Source: DATKWD01 sp963704815
GTDB lineage: Bacteria; Actinomycetota; Acidimicrobiia; Acidimicrobiales; Salinilacustritrichaceae
Assembly (NCBI GenBank): GCA_963704815.1
Contig: CAVPHU010000010.1
Span: 574,381 to 638,380, forward strand
Direction: 5' to 3'
DNA: 64,000 nucleotides
Part shown: piece after piece, positions 1 to 7,975 of the stretch
Layout of the letters: every line of letters begins with the position of its first letter
How positions within the stretch are numbered: the stretch's first letter is position 1
Notes under the pieces: model-generated
The model's input: only the letters and a program-made list of their open reading frames with translations
Database searches by the model: none
What the model was told of the DNA's origin: nothing
Position numbers and translations under genes: made by a program

Positions 1-1
1 A

Positions 2-817
2 CCCGATCCGCTCGACGGGCTCGAAGCCGATCAGGCCATCGCGCTCGGCGAGTCGCAGTCGGCGTTCCGGATGACCTCGTTCGTCAACGGGGTGCACCCG
101 ATCTCACCGGTCTTCGACGGATTCTTCGTGCACAGCCGCAGCGGTGGCCACACCGAATTCCGCGAGGCCCCGTCGGACGGGACGGTCGACCTCCTGCAGG
201 GGGGCACCCGGATCCGCGACGACCTCGACGTCCCGGTGCTCGTGCTTGCGACCGAGACCGACCTGACGGTGCTGGGCTACGCACCCGCACGCCAGCCCGA
301 CTCGGACCTCTTTCGGAGTTGGGAGGTGGCCGGCACCGCACATGCCGACTCGTTCCTCCTCGGTGGAGACCCGCAGTTGGCCGCCGACGCGCTCGGTTGC
401 GCGGCTCCGGTCAATGACGGTCCGCAGCATCTCGCGGTCAAGGCGGCGATCGCGCAGCTGAACGAGTGGGTCGTCGACCCCTCCGACGCACCCCCCACCG
501 GTGAGCGGATCGAGGTCGTCGACGGCGAGATCGTTCGCGACGCCGACGGCAACGCCCTGGGAGGCATCAGGCTGGCCCCGACCCGCGTTCCCGTCGCGGC
601 ACTCTCCGGCGACCCCGTCGGAGACTCGGCCATCTGCAGTCTGTTCGGGTCGACCGCGCTGTTCTCGACCGCCGACCTGGTCGATCGCTACGGCGACGAG
701 GCGACCTATCGGGCCGAGTTCGGTGCTGCGCTCGACGAAGACTCCGAGGCCGGCTTCATCCTCGCTGACGATGTTCCGACCGCGTTGGCGGAGATCGACG
801 GGTTCACCTTCGGCTGA
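2..817 (+). CDS. Alpha/beta hydrolase domain protein, 5'-truncated by window edge
   Basis: The reading frame is open from base 2, so the gene starts outside the window; 271 residues are visible. A nucleophile elbow GESQS lies near the visible N-terminus and a late GTAHAD segment offers a candidate catalytic His, both as in the actinobacterial 'alpha/beta hydrolase domain' (Abhydrolase_10-like) family. The middle and C-terminal part contains conserved-looking Asp/Gly segments and ends in a short acidic tail. Substrate is unknown; members are esterase-like. An internal ATG at 71 lies after the nucleophile motif and cannot be the true start. The next gene converges on it with 10 bp between stops. 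Confidence 0.75.
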   Translation, partial: PDPLDGLEADQAIALGESQSAFRMTSFVNGVHPISPVFDGFFVHSRSGGHTEFREAPSDGTVDLLQGGTRIRDDLDVPVLVLATETDLTVLGYAPARQPDSDLFRSWEVAGTAHADSFLLGGDPQLAADALGCAAPVNDGPQHLAVKAAIAQLNEWVVDPSDAPPTGERIEVVDGEIVRDADGNALGGIRLAPTRVPVAALSGDPVGDSAICSLFGSTALFSTADLVDRYGDEATYRAEFGAALDEDSEAGFILADDVPTALAEIDGFTFG

Positions 818-827
818 TGTCGAACGA

Positions 828-1976
828 TCAACCCTCGCCCGGGGCCGGCTTCTCGCAGTCGGTGCACACGACGTCGTCCACGTCGGCACCGCCGAGGTAG
901 TCGGTGAACCAATCGAGGAACGACACACCGTCGGTGTCGAGGGTGTAGAAGTCAGGCCGTCCGAGGATCGTGTGCTCGTCGCCCGCAGCGATGTAGCTGT
1001 GGACCACGACCCCATCGGCCTCGATGCCGGCCTCAGTGGCCTGGAGGACCGCGAGTTGGTCGCCACCGCTCAATCCGGACAGCGCGGAGAACTGGGCCTG
1101 CACGCCGTCGTAGGCGTTGTCGAACCGGGCGAATCTGATGTCGGGATCGTGCGTGCCCGCGAGGTTGAACAGGCCCGGGATGCTGTACTCGTCGGGCCCG
1201 AGGCCTTCGGTCTCGGGCCAGTCGGGGATGTTGTTGGTGGCGCCCCAGAGCGCGCCGATCGCCGCATTCACCGGCGGGTTGTCGGGGTAGGCGCCCGAGG
1301 CGTCGGAGAGCACCGTCACGTCGGCGTCGGGGAGTTCGTCGGCCACCAGGCCCCCGAAGAGCGGCGCCGGCACGCCGCCGGCACTCGAGCCCGTGACCAG
1401 GACCTCCTTGGCGCCTGCGAAGTTCTCGATCAGATGATCGAAGCCCTTGGATGCGTTCAGGTAGCCGTTGTGATTGACCTCGAGACCGTCGCCATAGTCC
1501 TGCACGTTGTCGCCGAGGTGGACGTCGCCGGTGCAGTAGGGCACGAAGATGAACGACCACTCGCGGAGGGGATTCGCTTCGTTGGTGAAGTCGAAGATGC
1601 CCGATCCCGGACCGCTGCTGCCCACCAATCCGGACACGTCGGCCTGCACCGTGTAGGTGCCGTTCTCGAACGAGCAGGTCGAGCTGCTGAAGCAGGCGCC
1701 GCCACCTTGGAAGTACACCACGACGCGCTCGGGGTCGGCGTCGCGCGACGCGTAGGTGAACGGCGAGCCGTCCGCGCACCTGCACTCCTCGCCGCCTTCG
1801 TGTTCGACCCATGGCTCGTCGAGCGCGAATGCCGATGCGACCGGCGGCTCGGCCGCAGCCTCAGTGGGCGCTTCCGGGGTCTGGTTCCCGGACGTCTCGT
1901 CGTCGGTGGCATCCGAGGCACACGCTCCGGCCACGAGCGCGAGGGCGATCAGCGCCACGCACCACTTCCACCTCAT
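828..1976 (-). CDS. Pectinacetylesterase-family lipoprotein
   Basis: 382 residues. An N-terminal hydrophobic stretch ends at Cys19 (VAGAC), fitting a lipoprotein signal, followed by an acidic Ala/Thr-rich linker. The esterase domain shows the pectinacetylesterase hallmarks: YFQGGGAC (88-95) for the oxyanion hole, PYCTGDVHLG (146-155), and GSSAGG (196-201) around the nucleophile Ser. Several paired Cys suggest disulfides, consistent with export. The family hydrolyses O-acetyl or acyl esters on polysaccharides and, in animals, palmitoleate on Wnt (Notum); the substrate here is not known. The ATG at 1976 starts the signal peptide; longer forms would put 22 charged residues ahead of it. A TACGTT -10-like hexamer sits at 2008-2013. 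Confidence 0.8.
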   Translation of the reverse strand: MRWKWCVALIALALVAGACASDATDDETSGNQTPEAPTEAAAEPPVASAFALDEPWVEHEGGEECRCADGSPFTYASRDADPERVVVYFQGGGACFSSSTCSFENGTYTVQADVSGLVGSSGPGSGIFDFTNEANPLREWSFIFVPYCTGDVHLGDNVQDYGDGLEVNHNGYLNASKGFDHLIENFAGAKEVLVTGSSAGGVPAPLFGGLVADELPDADVTVLSDASGAYPDNPPVNAAIGALWGATNNIPDWPETEGLGPDEYSIPGLFNLAGTHDPDIRFARFDNAYDGVQAQFSALSGLSGGDQLAVLQATEAGIEADGVVVHSYIAAGDEHTILGRPDFYTLDTDGVSFLDWFTDYLGGADVDDVVCTDCEKPAPGEG

Positions 1977-2063
1977 GAGGTCCCCTGACGTTCGGTGACG
2001 AATTCGCAACGTACTCACCGCCCTCCGGAGAGCGGAAGTCACCCGGAGCCGTCAAGATGAGAC

Positions 2064-4226
2064 ATGGACAACCTGCACCACCGGACCTGCCCGTTGTGCG
2101 AGGCGACGTGCGGATTGGAGCTCGAGGTCACCGACGGGGCGGTCCGTCGCATTCGAGGTGATCGGGACGACGTGTTCTCGAAGGGGTTCCTGTGCCCGAA
2201 GGGATCGGTACTGCACCACCTGAACGACGATCCGGACCGGCTGCGCTCGCCGATGATCAAACAGGACGACGGCTCGCACCGCGAGGTCACGTGGGACGAG
2301 GCGTTCGCTGAGGTCGAGCGACTGATGGTGCCGCTCCGGGAGGCGCATGGTCCCGACTCGACCGCGGTCTACGTCGGCAACCCCAACGTGCACGGATCGA
2401 GCATCTTCTCGCTCCAGGCGCTGGTCATGGCGCTGGCGACCACAAACCTCTACACCGCGAGCTCGGTCGACCAGCTTCCGAAGGAGATCGCCAACGGCCT
2501 GCTCTACGGCGATCCACGCGCGTGGGGCGTGCCCGACCTCGACCGCACCGACCTGCTGGTGGTCATCGGTGCCAATCCGGTGGTCTCGGGCGGGAGCCTG
2601 GCGACCGCTCCCGACTGGCCCGGCCGCATCGCATCGATACGTGAGCGGGGCGGGCACGTGCTGGTGATCGACCCGCGTCGCACCGAGACCGCAGCGAAGG
2701 CTGATGACTGGTGGGGGATCAGGCCGGGAACCGACGTGTTGCTGCTCGCGGCACTCGCCCACACCGTGTTCAGCGAGGAACTGGTCGACCTCGGTGCCGC
2801 TGCCGGCTACTGCGACGGCCTCGAGTCCCTCGCATCGGCCCTCGGCCCCTACTCAGCGGACCGGGTCGCCACGGCGACCGGCATCTCCGCTGATCGGATC
2901 ATCGACCTCGCCCGCCGCCTGGCCAGCACCGATCGAGCCGTGGTCTACGGACGGGTCGGCCTGCAGACCCACGAGTACGGGACGCTCGCCTCGTGGCTCA
3001 CCGACGTCGTCAACATCATCACCGGCCATCTCGACGTGCCCGGTGGTCAGATGTTCGCCACGCCGGCGATGGCGCTGACCGCACCGGACGAGTACCCGGA
3101 CGGATTCACCATCGGCCGTTGGTCGAGCCGGGTCCACGGTCATCCCGAGTGTCGCGGCGAACTGCCGACGGCCACCCTGGCCGATGAGATCCTCGTGCCG
3201 GGCGACGGGCAGGTCCGGTCCATGATCTGCCTCGCCGGCAACCCCGTGCGATCGTGCCCCGACTCGGCTCGGCTCGAGGAGGCGTTCGCATCGCTCGAGT
3301 GCCTGGTGTCGGTCGACATCTACCGGAACGAGACGTCGAAACACGCGCACGTCATCCTCCCGCCGCCCGGACCGCTCGAACGCTCGCATGCCGATCTGTT
3401 CTTCTACGCGATGGCGGTGCGCAACGTCGTGAACTGGTCGCCGCCGCTGTTCGCACCCACCGGTCCGACCGAGGAGGACATCCACCTCCGCCTCGCGGCC
3501 ATCACCATGGGGATGGGAGCAGGCGCCGACCTCGAACCGCTCCGTTCGATGATGCTGGCCGGGCTCGGTGCGATGGTCGCTCCCGAGATCGACGTCGCCG
3601 ACCTGAGCGGCGACACGCTCTTCGACCAAGCGGTGGATCTGCTGCTTCGATCAGGGCACTACGACGGACTCAGCCTCGATGTCCTGGCCGAGAACCCGCA
3701 CGGCATCGACCTCGGCCCGCTCGAACCGACGCTCCCCGACCGGCTGCGCACGCCCGACCGCCGCATCACCCTCGTGCCTCCGCTCATCGCCGACGACCTC
3801 CCTCGACTCGAACGCCTTCTCGACGCACGGCCGAGTGGGGACGTCGTGCTCATCGGGCGACGCCAGCTGCGCTCCAACAACACCTGGATGCACAACGTGC
3901 GGATCCTCATGAAGGGAACTCATCGCTGCACCCTGCTCGTGCCCACGTCCGACGCGGCTCGTCTCGGGATCGTCGACGGCGATCTGGTCGAGATCACCAG
4001 CCGGGTCGGACGTGTCACCGCCCCGGCCGAGGTGACCGACGACCTGGTCGAGGGGGTGGTCTCGTTGCCGCACGGGTGGGGCCACGACGCCGAGGGCCAG
4101 TCGATCGCCACCGGGAATCCCGGCGTCAACAGCAACGTGCTCACCGACCCGCAGGTCATCGACCCGTTGTCCGGCGCGTGTGCCATCAACGCCATCCCGG
4201 TCAGCCTGGCGCGGGTCGACGGCTGA
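2064..4226 (+). CDS. Molybdopterin-dependent oxidoreductase (bis-MGD family)
   Basis: 720 residues, the size of the catalytic subunit family of formate dehydrogenases, assimilatory nitrate reductases and related enzymes. Cys9, Cys12, Cys16 and Cys44 form the N-terminal [4Fe-4S] site, followed by PKG. The central part carries the molybdopterin-binding folds (GANPVVSGG, DPRRTETA), and the C-terminal molydop-binding beta-barrel follows (QLRSNNTWMHN, then LPHGWGHD). At the Mo-ligand region the sequence reads SSVDQLPK, with no Cys or Sec, so a formate dehydrogenase of the Sec/Cys type is unlikely; the substrate is unknown. No Tat signal is seen, so it is probably cytoplasmic. No electron-transfer partner or FdhD-type maturation gene is adjacent. 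Confidence 0.85.
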   Translation: MDNLHHRTCPLCEATCGLELEVTDGAVRRIRGDRDDVFSKGFLCPKGSVLHHLNDDPDRLRSPMIKQDDGSHREVTWDEAFAEVERLMVPLREAHGPDSTAVYVGNPNVHGSSIFSLQALVMALATTNLYTASSVDQLPKEIANGLLYGDPRAWGVPDLDRTDLLVVIGANPVVSGGSLATAPDWPGRIASIRERGGHVLVIDPRRTETAAKADDWWGIRPGTDVLLLAALAHTVFSEELVDLGAAAGYCDGLESLASALGPYSADRVATATGISADRIIDLARRLASTDRAVVYGRVGLQTHEYGTLASWLTDVVNIITGHLDVPGGQMFATPAMALTAPDEYPDGFTIGRWSSRVHGHPECRGELPTATLADEILVPGDGQVRSMICLAGNPVRSCPDSARLEEAFASLECLVSVDIYRNETSKHAHVILPPPGPLERSHADLFFYAMAVRNVVNWSPPLFAPTGPTEEDIHLRLAAITMGMGAGADLEPLRSMMLAGLGAMVAPEIDVADLSGDTLFDQAVDLLLRSGHYDGLSLDVLAENPHGIDLGPLEPTLPDRLRTPDRRITLVPPLIADDLPRLERLLDARPSGDVVLIGRRQLRSNNTWMHNVRILMKGTHRCTLLVPTSDAARLGIVDGDLVEITSRVGRVTAPAEVTDDLVEGVVSLPHGWGHDAEGQSIATGNPGVNSNVLTDPQVIDPLSGACAINAIPVSLARVDG

Positions 4227-4266
4227 GGTTCACCGACCGGCAGCGGCCGGACTGGGACAGGCGGGG

Positions 4267-4695
4267 TCAATCGTGTTCCGCGCGAGGTTCCCCGAGGCGC
4301 CGGTCGATCTCGGCTCCCATGATCCGACACTCGCTGAGCGGGTGGTCGTAGCGGCACAGCAACGACGCCTCGAGGTACGAGCGGGCGTGTTCCAGCGCGG
4401 CGATCTCCTGGTCGAGCACCGCGAGCCGAGCGGCAGCGATCGATTTCCACTCGTCGACGTCGGCCGCGCCGAGGATGCCTTCGATGTCATCCAGCGACAG
4501 CCCGGTGTCCTGCAGCATGCCGATGAACACGAGGCGTCGGAGGGTCGACGGGCGGTAGCGACGTTGGCCGGACACGCGCTCGTCGGCCGCGATGAGCCCG
4601 CGGCGCTCGTAGTAGCGGACCGCCGAGGTCGCCACGCCGGCTCGCTCGGCCACCTCACCGATGGTGAGTTCGGCTGCGGCGACGGATTTCTGCAT
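4267..4695 (-). CDS. MerR-family transcriptional regulator
   Basis: 142 residues from the ATG at 4695. The N-terminal winged-helix domain reads LTIGEVAERAGVATSAVRYY and then ERRGLI, the MerR signature; a dimerisation helix follows. The C-terminus has two Cys in LLCRYDHPLSEC but not the four-Cys cluster of SoxR, so it is MerR-like with an unknown effector. It is divergent from a methyltransferase, with a perfect palindrome between them. The ATG at 4695 is chosen because the hexamer CAACTG on the minus strand sits 6 nt upstream at MerR-type spacing from TTGACA, which makes the mRNA likely leaderless. Confidence 0.85.
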   Translation of the reverse strand: MQKSVAAAELTIGEVAERAGVATSAVRYYERRGLIAADERVSGQRRYRPSTLRRLVFIGMLQDTGLSLDDIEGILGAADVDEWKSIAAARLAVLDQEIAALEHARSYLEASLLCRYDHPLSECRIMGAEIDRRLGEPRAEHD

Positions 4696-4702
4696 CAGAT
4701 CA

Positions 4703-4732
4703 GTTGACTTGAACCCGGGTTCAACTGTCAAC
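4703..4732. promoter_or_regulatory. MerR-type operator with two overlapping divergent promoters
   Basis: The 16-bp palindrome TTGAACCCGGGTTCAA (4709-4724) is flanked by GTTGAC (4703-4708) and GTCAAC (4727-4732). On each strand a TTGAC(A/T) -35 is followed after 19 bp by a CAAC-N-G/T hexamer, the long spacing that MerR activators correct by untwisting DNA. Each predicted -10 lies about 6-7 nt from its gene's ATG. Confidence 0.7.
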
Positions 4733-4741
4733 GTGTGGATC

Positions 4742-5362
4742 ATGAACAACGCACCCGACCTCACCCTGCCCCCCAATCACCATGGCGACCTCCCGGGATT
4801 CTCGGGCATCGGCGGCGCGACGGCCGGCCTCACCATGTTGATCCGCCGAGGGCCGCTGGCCCGCCGAGTGGCCGACCTGGCGCAAGTCGGCAAGGGCGAC
4901 CACGTCGTCGACGTCGGCAGCGGTCCCGGAGGCGCCGCGCGCGAGGCGGCACGCCGGGGCGCCCGCGTCACCGGCATCGAGCCGGCCGACGTGATGCGCC
5001 GGGTGGCCGGCTGGTGCACGTTCGGGTCGCCCGACATCGAGTGGGTCGACGGCGTGGCCGAGACGCTGCCCCTCGCGGACAACTCGGCCACCGTGCTCTG
5101 GTCGATCGCCACCGTGCACCACTGGCCCGACCTCGACGGAGGCATCGCCGAAGCCCACCGCGTGCTGGCCCCGGAAGGGCGGCTCGTCTTCGCCGAGCGC
5201 AAGAGCGAGGTCGGCGCCACCGGACTCGGCAGCCACGGCTGGACGCCGGCCCAGGCCGACGCCTGCGCCGAGTTGCTGCGGGAAGCCGGGTTCGCCGACG
5301 CAGAGGTGCAGGAGGTCGACGCCGGCCGACCGCACCTCGTCCTCACCGCCACCCGCCCCTGA
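4742..5362 (+). CDS. Class I SAM-dependent methyltransferase
   Basis: 206 residues. Motif I VVDVGSGPGG followed by an acidic GIEP strand end, then DNSATVLWSIATVHHW (motif post-II/III), give a Methyltransf_11-type Rossmann fold. The substrate cannot be read from sequence. It is divergently paired with the MerR regulator and shares its operator, so it is probably the regulator's target. The ATG at 4742 is preferred: the region upstream is operator and -10, so the message is probably leaderless. REP-like palindromes begin 4 bp after the stop codon. Confidence 0.8.
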   Translation: MNNAPDLTLPPNHHGDLPGFSGIGGATAGLTMLIRRGPLARRVADLAQVGKGDHVVDVGSGPGGAAREAARRGARVTGIEPADVMRRVAGWCTFGSPDIEWVDGVAETLPLADNSATVLWSIATVHHWPDLDGGIAEAHRVLAPEGRLVFAERKSEVGATGLGSHGWTPAQADACAELLREAGFADAEVQEVDAGRPHLVLTATRP

Positions 5363-5366
5363 CCCC

Positions 5367-5416
5367 GGCAACTTCCCGGCGTGGCGTGCGGTTTGCTGCC
5401 ACTCGACCGGGAAGTC
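5367..5416 (+). repeat. REP-like palindrome, copy 1
   Basis: A ~50-bp imperfect palindrome opening with GGCAACTTCCCGG and closing with CCGGGAAGTC. It lies directly after the methyltransferase stop codon. Two more copies are at 5429-5480 and, inverted, at 6339-6388. Confidence 0.7.
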
Positions 5417-5428
5417 GAGAACGCGCTC

Positions 5429-5480
5429 GGCAACTTCCCGGTGGGGTGTGCGGTCTGCGGCCGCTCGGCCGGGAAGTTGC
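5429..5480 (+). repeat. REP-like palindrome, copy 2
   Basis: The arms GCAACTTCCCGG and CCGGGAAGTTGC are perfect inverted repeats around a GTGCGGTCTGCGG core. It is in the same orientation as copy 1 and lies 17 bp before the SDR start codon. Confidence 0.75.
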
Positions 5481-5497
5481 GGGTCGGGCCTGACAGC

Positions 5498-6340
5498 ATG
5501 GACACCGTGAAGGACTTCCGCGGGCGGGTTGCGGCGATCACCGGGGCCGGCTCGGGGATCGGTCAGGCGCTCTCGATCGACTTGGCACGCCGCGGGACCC
5601 ACCTCGCCTTGTCCGACATCGATGCCGCCGGGCTGGCCGAGACCGTCGGGCGCTGCGAGGGCCACGACGTCAAGGTGACCTCGGCCCTGCTCGACGTCGC
5701 CAACCGGGTCGCCGTCCATGCCTGGGCCGACGAGGTCGTCGATCGGTACGGCGCGGTGAACCTCATCGTCAACAACGCCGGGGTGGCCTTGGCGGCCACC
5801 GTCGACGGCACCGAGTTCGATGACTTCGAGTGGTTGATGGACATCAACTTCTGGGGGGTCGTCAACGGTACGAAGGCCTTCCTGCCGCACCTCGAAGCAT
5901 CGGGCGAGGGCCACGTGGTCAACATCTCGAGCGTGTTCGGTCTGATCGGGATCCCGGGGCAGTCGGCCTACAACTCGGCCAAGTTCGCCGTGCGCGGCTT
6001 CACCGACGCCCTCCGGGTCGAGCTCGACATGGCCGACTCGTGTGTCTCGGCAACGACGGTCCATCCAGGCGGGATCAAGACCAACATCGCCCGCAGCGCT
6101 CGGGTGCACGACAGCGCCGCCGACCTGTCGAGCGACGACGGCGACTTCGTCGAGGAGTTCGACAAGCTGGCGCTCACGACGCCCGAGAAGGCTGCGAAGC
6201 AGATCCTGAAGGCGGTCGAGCGTGATCGGCGCCGGTGCCTGGTCGGACCTGATGCCAAGGTGTTCGATCTGATGTCGCGGCTGCCGGCCGGCGTCGTCCA
6301 GCGCCTCCTGGCCCGCGGCTCGAACCGCCGAACGACCTGA
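5498..6340 (+). CDS. Short-chain dehydrogenase/reductase (SDR)
   Basis: 280 residues. The Rossmann motif TGAGSGIG, the NNAG strand end, catalytic Ser in NISSVFG and the Y-x3-K site YNSAKFAVRG are all intact, so an active NAD(P)-dependent oxidoreductase of the classical type is expected. The C-terminal extension (about residues 200-280) resembles the SDRs annotated as acetoin or hydroxyacyl dehydrogenases, but the substrate is undefined. The ATG at 5498 starts just before the beta-1 strand; upstream is REP sequence. Its stop codon overlaps the inverted third REP copy. Confidence 0.85.
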   Translation: MDTVKDFRGRVAAITGAGSGIGQALSIDLARRGTHLALSDIDAAGLAETVGRCEGHDVKVTSALLDVANRVAVHAWADEVVDRYGAVNLIVNNAGVALAATVDGTEFDDFEWLMDINFWGVVNGTKAFLPHLEASGEGHVVNISSVFGLIGIPGQSAYNSAKFAVRGFTDALRVELDMADSCVSATTVHPGGIKTNIARSARVHDSAADLSSDDGDFVEEFDKLALTTPEKAAKQILKAVERDRRRCLVGPDAKVFDLMSRLPAGVVQRLLARGSNRRTT

Positions 6341-6388
6341 ACTTCCCGGCCGAGTGGCCGCGAACCGCACAGCCGGCCGGGGAGTTGC
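6339..6388 (-). repeat. REP-like palindrome, copy 3 (inverted)
   Basis: Read on the minus strand, it matches copy 2 through GCAACT-CCCGG, TGTGCGGT, GCGGCCACTCGGCC and GGGAAGTTC. It overlaps the last two bases of the SDR stop codon and precedes the end of the YqeY gene, so it may also end both transcripts. Confidence 0.7.
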
Positions 6389-6394
6389 GGTGCG

Positions 6395-6853
6395 CTACGG
6401 CGTGAGGCGCTCCTTGACCAGGCCTGACACCACCTTGCCGTCGGCGCGGCCGGCGACCTCGGCCATCACGGCCTTCATCGCCTGGCCCATCTGGGCCGGC
6501 TCGGTGAACCCGCCGTCGGCCAGCGCGGCATCGACGATCGCCTCGAGTTCGGCCGAATCGAGTCCTTTCGGCAGGTACTCCGACAGGATCGCCCGTTCGG
6601 CGAGCTCCTGGTCGGCCGCCTCGTCGCGCCCGCCCTCACGGAACGCGTCGGCCGCCTCATCGCGACGTTTCACCTGGGTTCGCAGCACCGCCTCGACATC
6701 CTCATCGGTCAGCTCCTTGGCCGACTTCCCGGCGACGGCGGCCTCGCGGACCGCCGAGATCGCCATGCGCAGCGTCGCGGTGCGCACCGAGTCACGCGCC
6801 TTCATGGCGGTGGTGAGGTCGGTTTGAAGTCGGTCTGCGAGCGAATCGGCCAT
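6395..6853 (-). CDS. GatB/YqeY domain protein
   Basis: 152 residues, matching the usual length of stand-alone YqeY proteins. The family pattern is visible: an N-terminal helix with MKARDSVRTATLRM, acidic linker, LPKGLDSAELEAIVDAAL, and the closing GKVVSGLVKERL motif. The fold is that of the GatB tail domain that contacts tRNA in amidotransferases; the free-standing protein has no firmly known function but is thought to act in tRNA-dependent amidation or quality control. The ATG at 6853 fits the family N-terminus. Confidence 0.9.
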   Translation of the reverse strand: MADSLADRLQTDLTTAMKARDSVRTATLRMAISAVREAAVAGKSAKELTDEDVEAVLRTQVKRRDEAADAFREGGRDEAADQELAERAILSEYLPKGLDSAELEAIVDAALADGGFTEPAQMGQAMKAVMAEVAGRADGKVVSGLVKERLTP

Positions 6854-6897
6854 GCCCAAGGCTCGCGCATCTCGACCCGAGCACAAGACCGGGTTCG

Positions 6898-7740
6898 TCA
6901 GCTCGGCGGCGTGGGCGTGACGATCAGCTGGCTGATGCCGCTCGCGAGCAGGCGCCCGTCGGCCGACCAGATGTTGGAGGTCGAGCCCATCAGCCCGTCT
7001 CCGGAGGCGGGGGAGATGTGGTCGGCCAGCAGCCAGTCGGTCGTGTCGAGATCGGTGAAGTGGCAGGCGACGTCGAGGCTGGGTGCGATGAAGCCGCTCT
7101 CCACGCGCGGATCGAAGGCCCGATGGGCAGCCGGCCAGCTGCCGACGTCGGCCAGCAGCAGCACGCGGGCGGCTTCGATCCATGGGTCGTCGGTGTGCGG
7201 CACGGGGTCGAACTTCAGCCACGACGCCCACTCGGGGTCGAGCACGCCACGATTCTCCCAATCGGTGATGAACTCGGTCGGCCGCTGCTCGAAGTTGTTC
7301 CAGAAGGGGAACGGCGGGCCGTCAGGTTCGAGACCGGCGGCTTCGAGTCGCTCGAGCACCGTCGGCACCTTGTCGGGCGGCGGGTGGTCCATCTCGACCC
7401 CGACGTGGCGCTTGTCGAGCAGGTCGTCGGCCACGGCCCAGCAGTTGAGCTGGAGGATGACCCGCTCGCCCTGGGTCATCAGCACGCGGATCACCTCGGC
7501 CCGGCGGGTCTGCTTCACCATCTCGACGGCGCAGGTGACCTCGTCGAACGCGGCGACGCCGAGGAACTGGACCGCACAATTGGCCGGCCGGGCGAAGCGC
7601 GACTCGGCGCCGGCCGCCCGCAGGGCGATCGCAGCGACATAGCCGCCGTTGGGGCCCCAGATCTCCCAGTCGTCGTTCAGTTGAGCCGTGTAGGTGCCGT
7701 CGCCACCCGACACGGTCGTGTCCATTCCGAAGTCGCCCAT
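6898..7740 (-). CDS. Acyl-CoA thioesterase, hot-dog fold (4HBT_3/TesB-like)
   Basis: 280 residues carrying two hot-dog domains. The N-terminal part has the family signature WEIWGPNGGYVAAIALRAAG, and the C-terminal part has SLDVACHF and DGRLLASGISQL as in acyl-CoA thioesterase II relatives. Such enzymes hydrolyse acyl-CoA to free acid and CoA in the cytoplasm. The ATG at 7740 is supported by a TACCGT hexamer 8 nt upstream (leaderless). It lies 44 bp downstream of the YqeY gene on the same strand. Confidence 0.8.
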   Translation of the reverse strand: MGDFGMDTTVSGGDGTYTAQLNDDWEIWGPNGGYVAAIALRAAGAESRFARPANCAVQFLGVAAFDEVTCAVEMVKQTRRAEVIRVLMTQGERVILQLNCWAVADDLLDKRHVGVEMDHPPPDKVPTVLERLEAAGLEPDGPPFPFWNNFEQRPTEFITDWENRGVLDPEWASWLKFDPVPHTDDPWIEAARVLLLADVGSWPAAHRAFDPRVESGFIAPSLDVACHFTDLDTTDWLLADHISPASGDGLMGSTSNIWSADGRLLASGISQLIVTPTPPS

Positions 7741-7748
7741 GCCGTGCG

Positions 7749-7754
7749 ACGGTA
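7749..7754 (-). promoter_or_regulatory. -10 element of leaderless thioesterase gene
   Basis: TACCGT on the minus strand, 8 nt before the ATG at 7740, so transcription should begin at the start codon. Confidence 0.55.
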
Positions 7755-7830
7755 CTCAGCGTTCCGTTCCGGCATGAATGGGATTCGGTGCCTCGTGCGA
7801 GTCAGACGCGGGCTCTCCCCACGCTCCGGT

Positions 7831-7975
7831 CTCTCAGGAGCTGCGCGGATGGTGCCAAGTGTCGCAGCTCCCCGTAACTCCCGCTCTTGCCGCTCCTTCG
7901 TCGCGGCGGGCCGCTCGGGCCTCGGCCGAGCACGGCGCCTGCTTATCGACGGCGCTTGTCCGCTCGACCTCTCAG
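7831..7975 (+). repeat. Dispersed ~140-bp stop-codon repeat, copy 1
   Basis: Opens with CTCAGGAGCTGCGCGGA and ends with CCGCTCGACCTCTCAG. An internal hairpin GGAGCTGCG / CGCAGCTCC is followed by the conserved GCTCCTTCGTCGCG and GGCCGAGCACGG blocks. Its right end contains the stop codon (7972-7974) of the minus-strand lipoprotein gene. Other copies: 31464, 35081, 60375, 63947. Confidence 0.8.
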
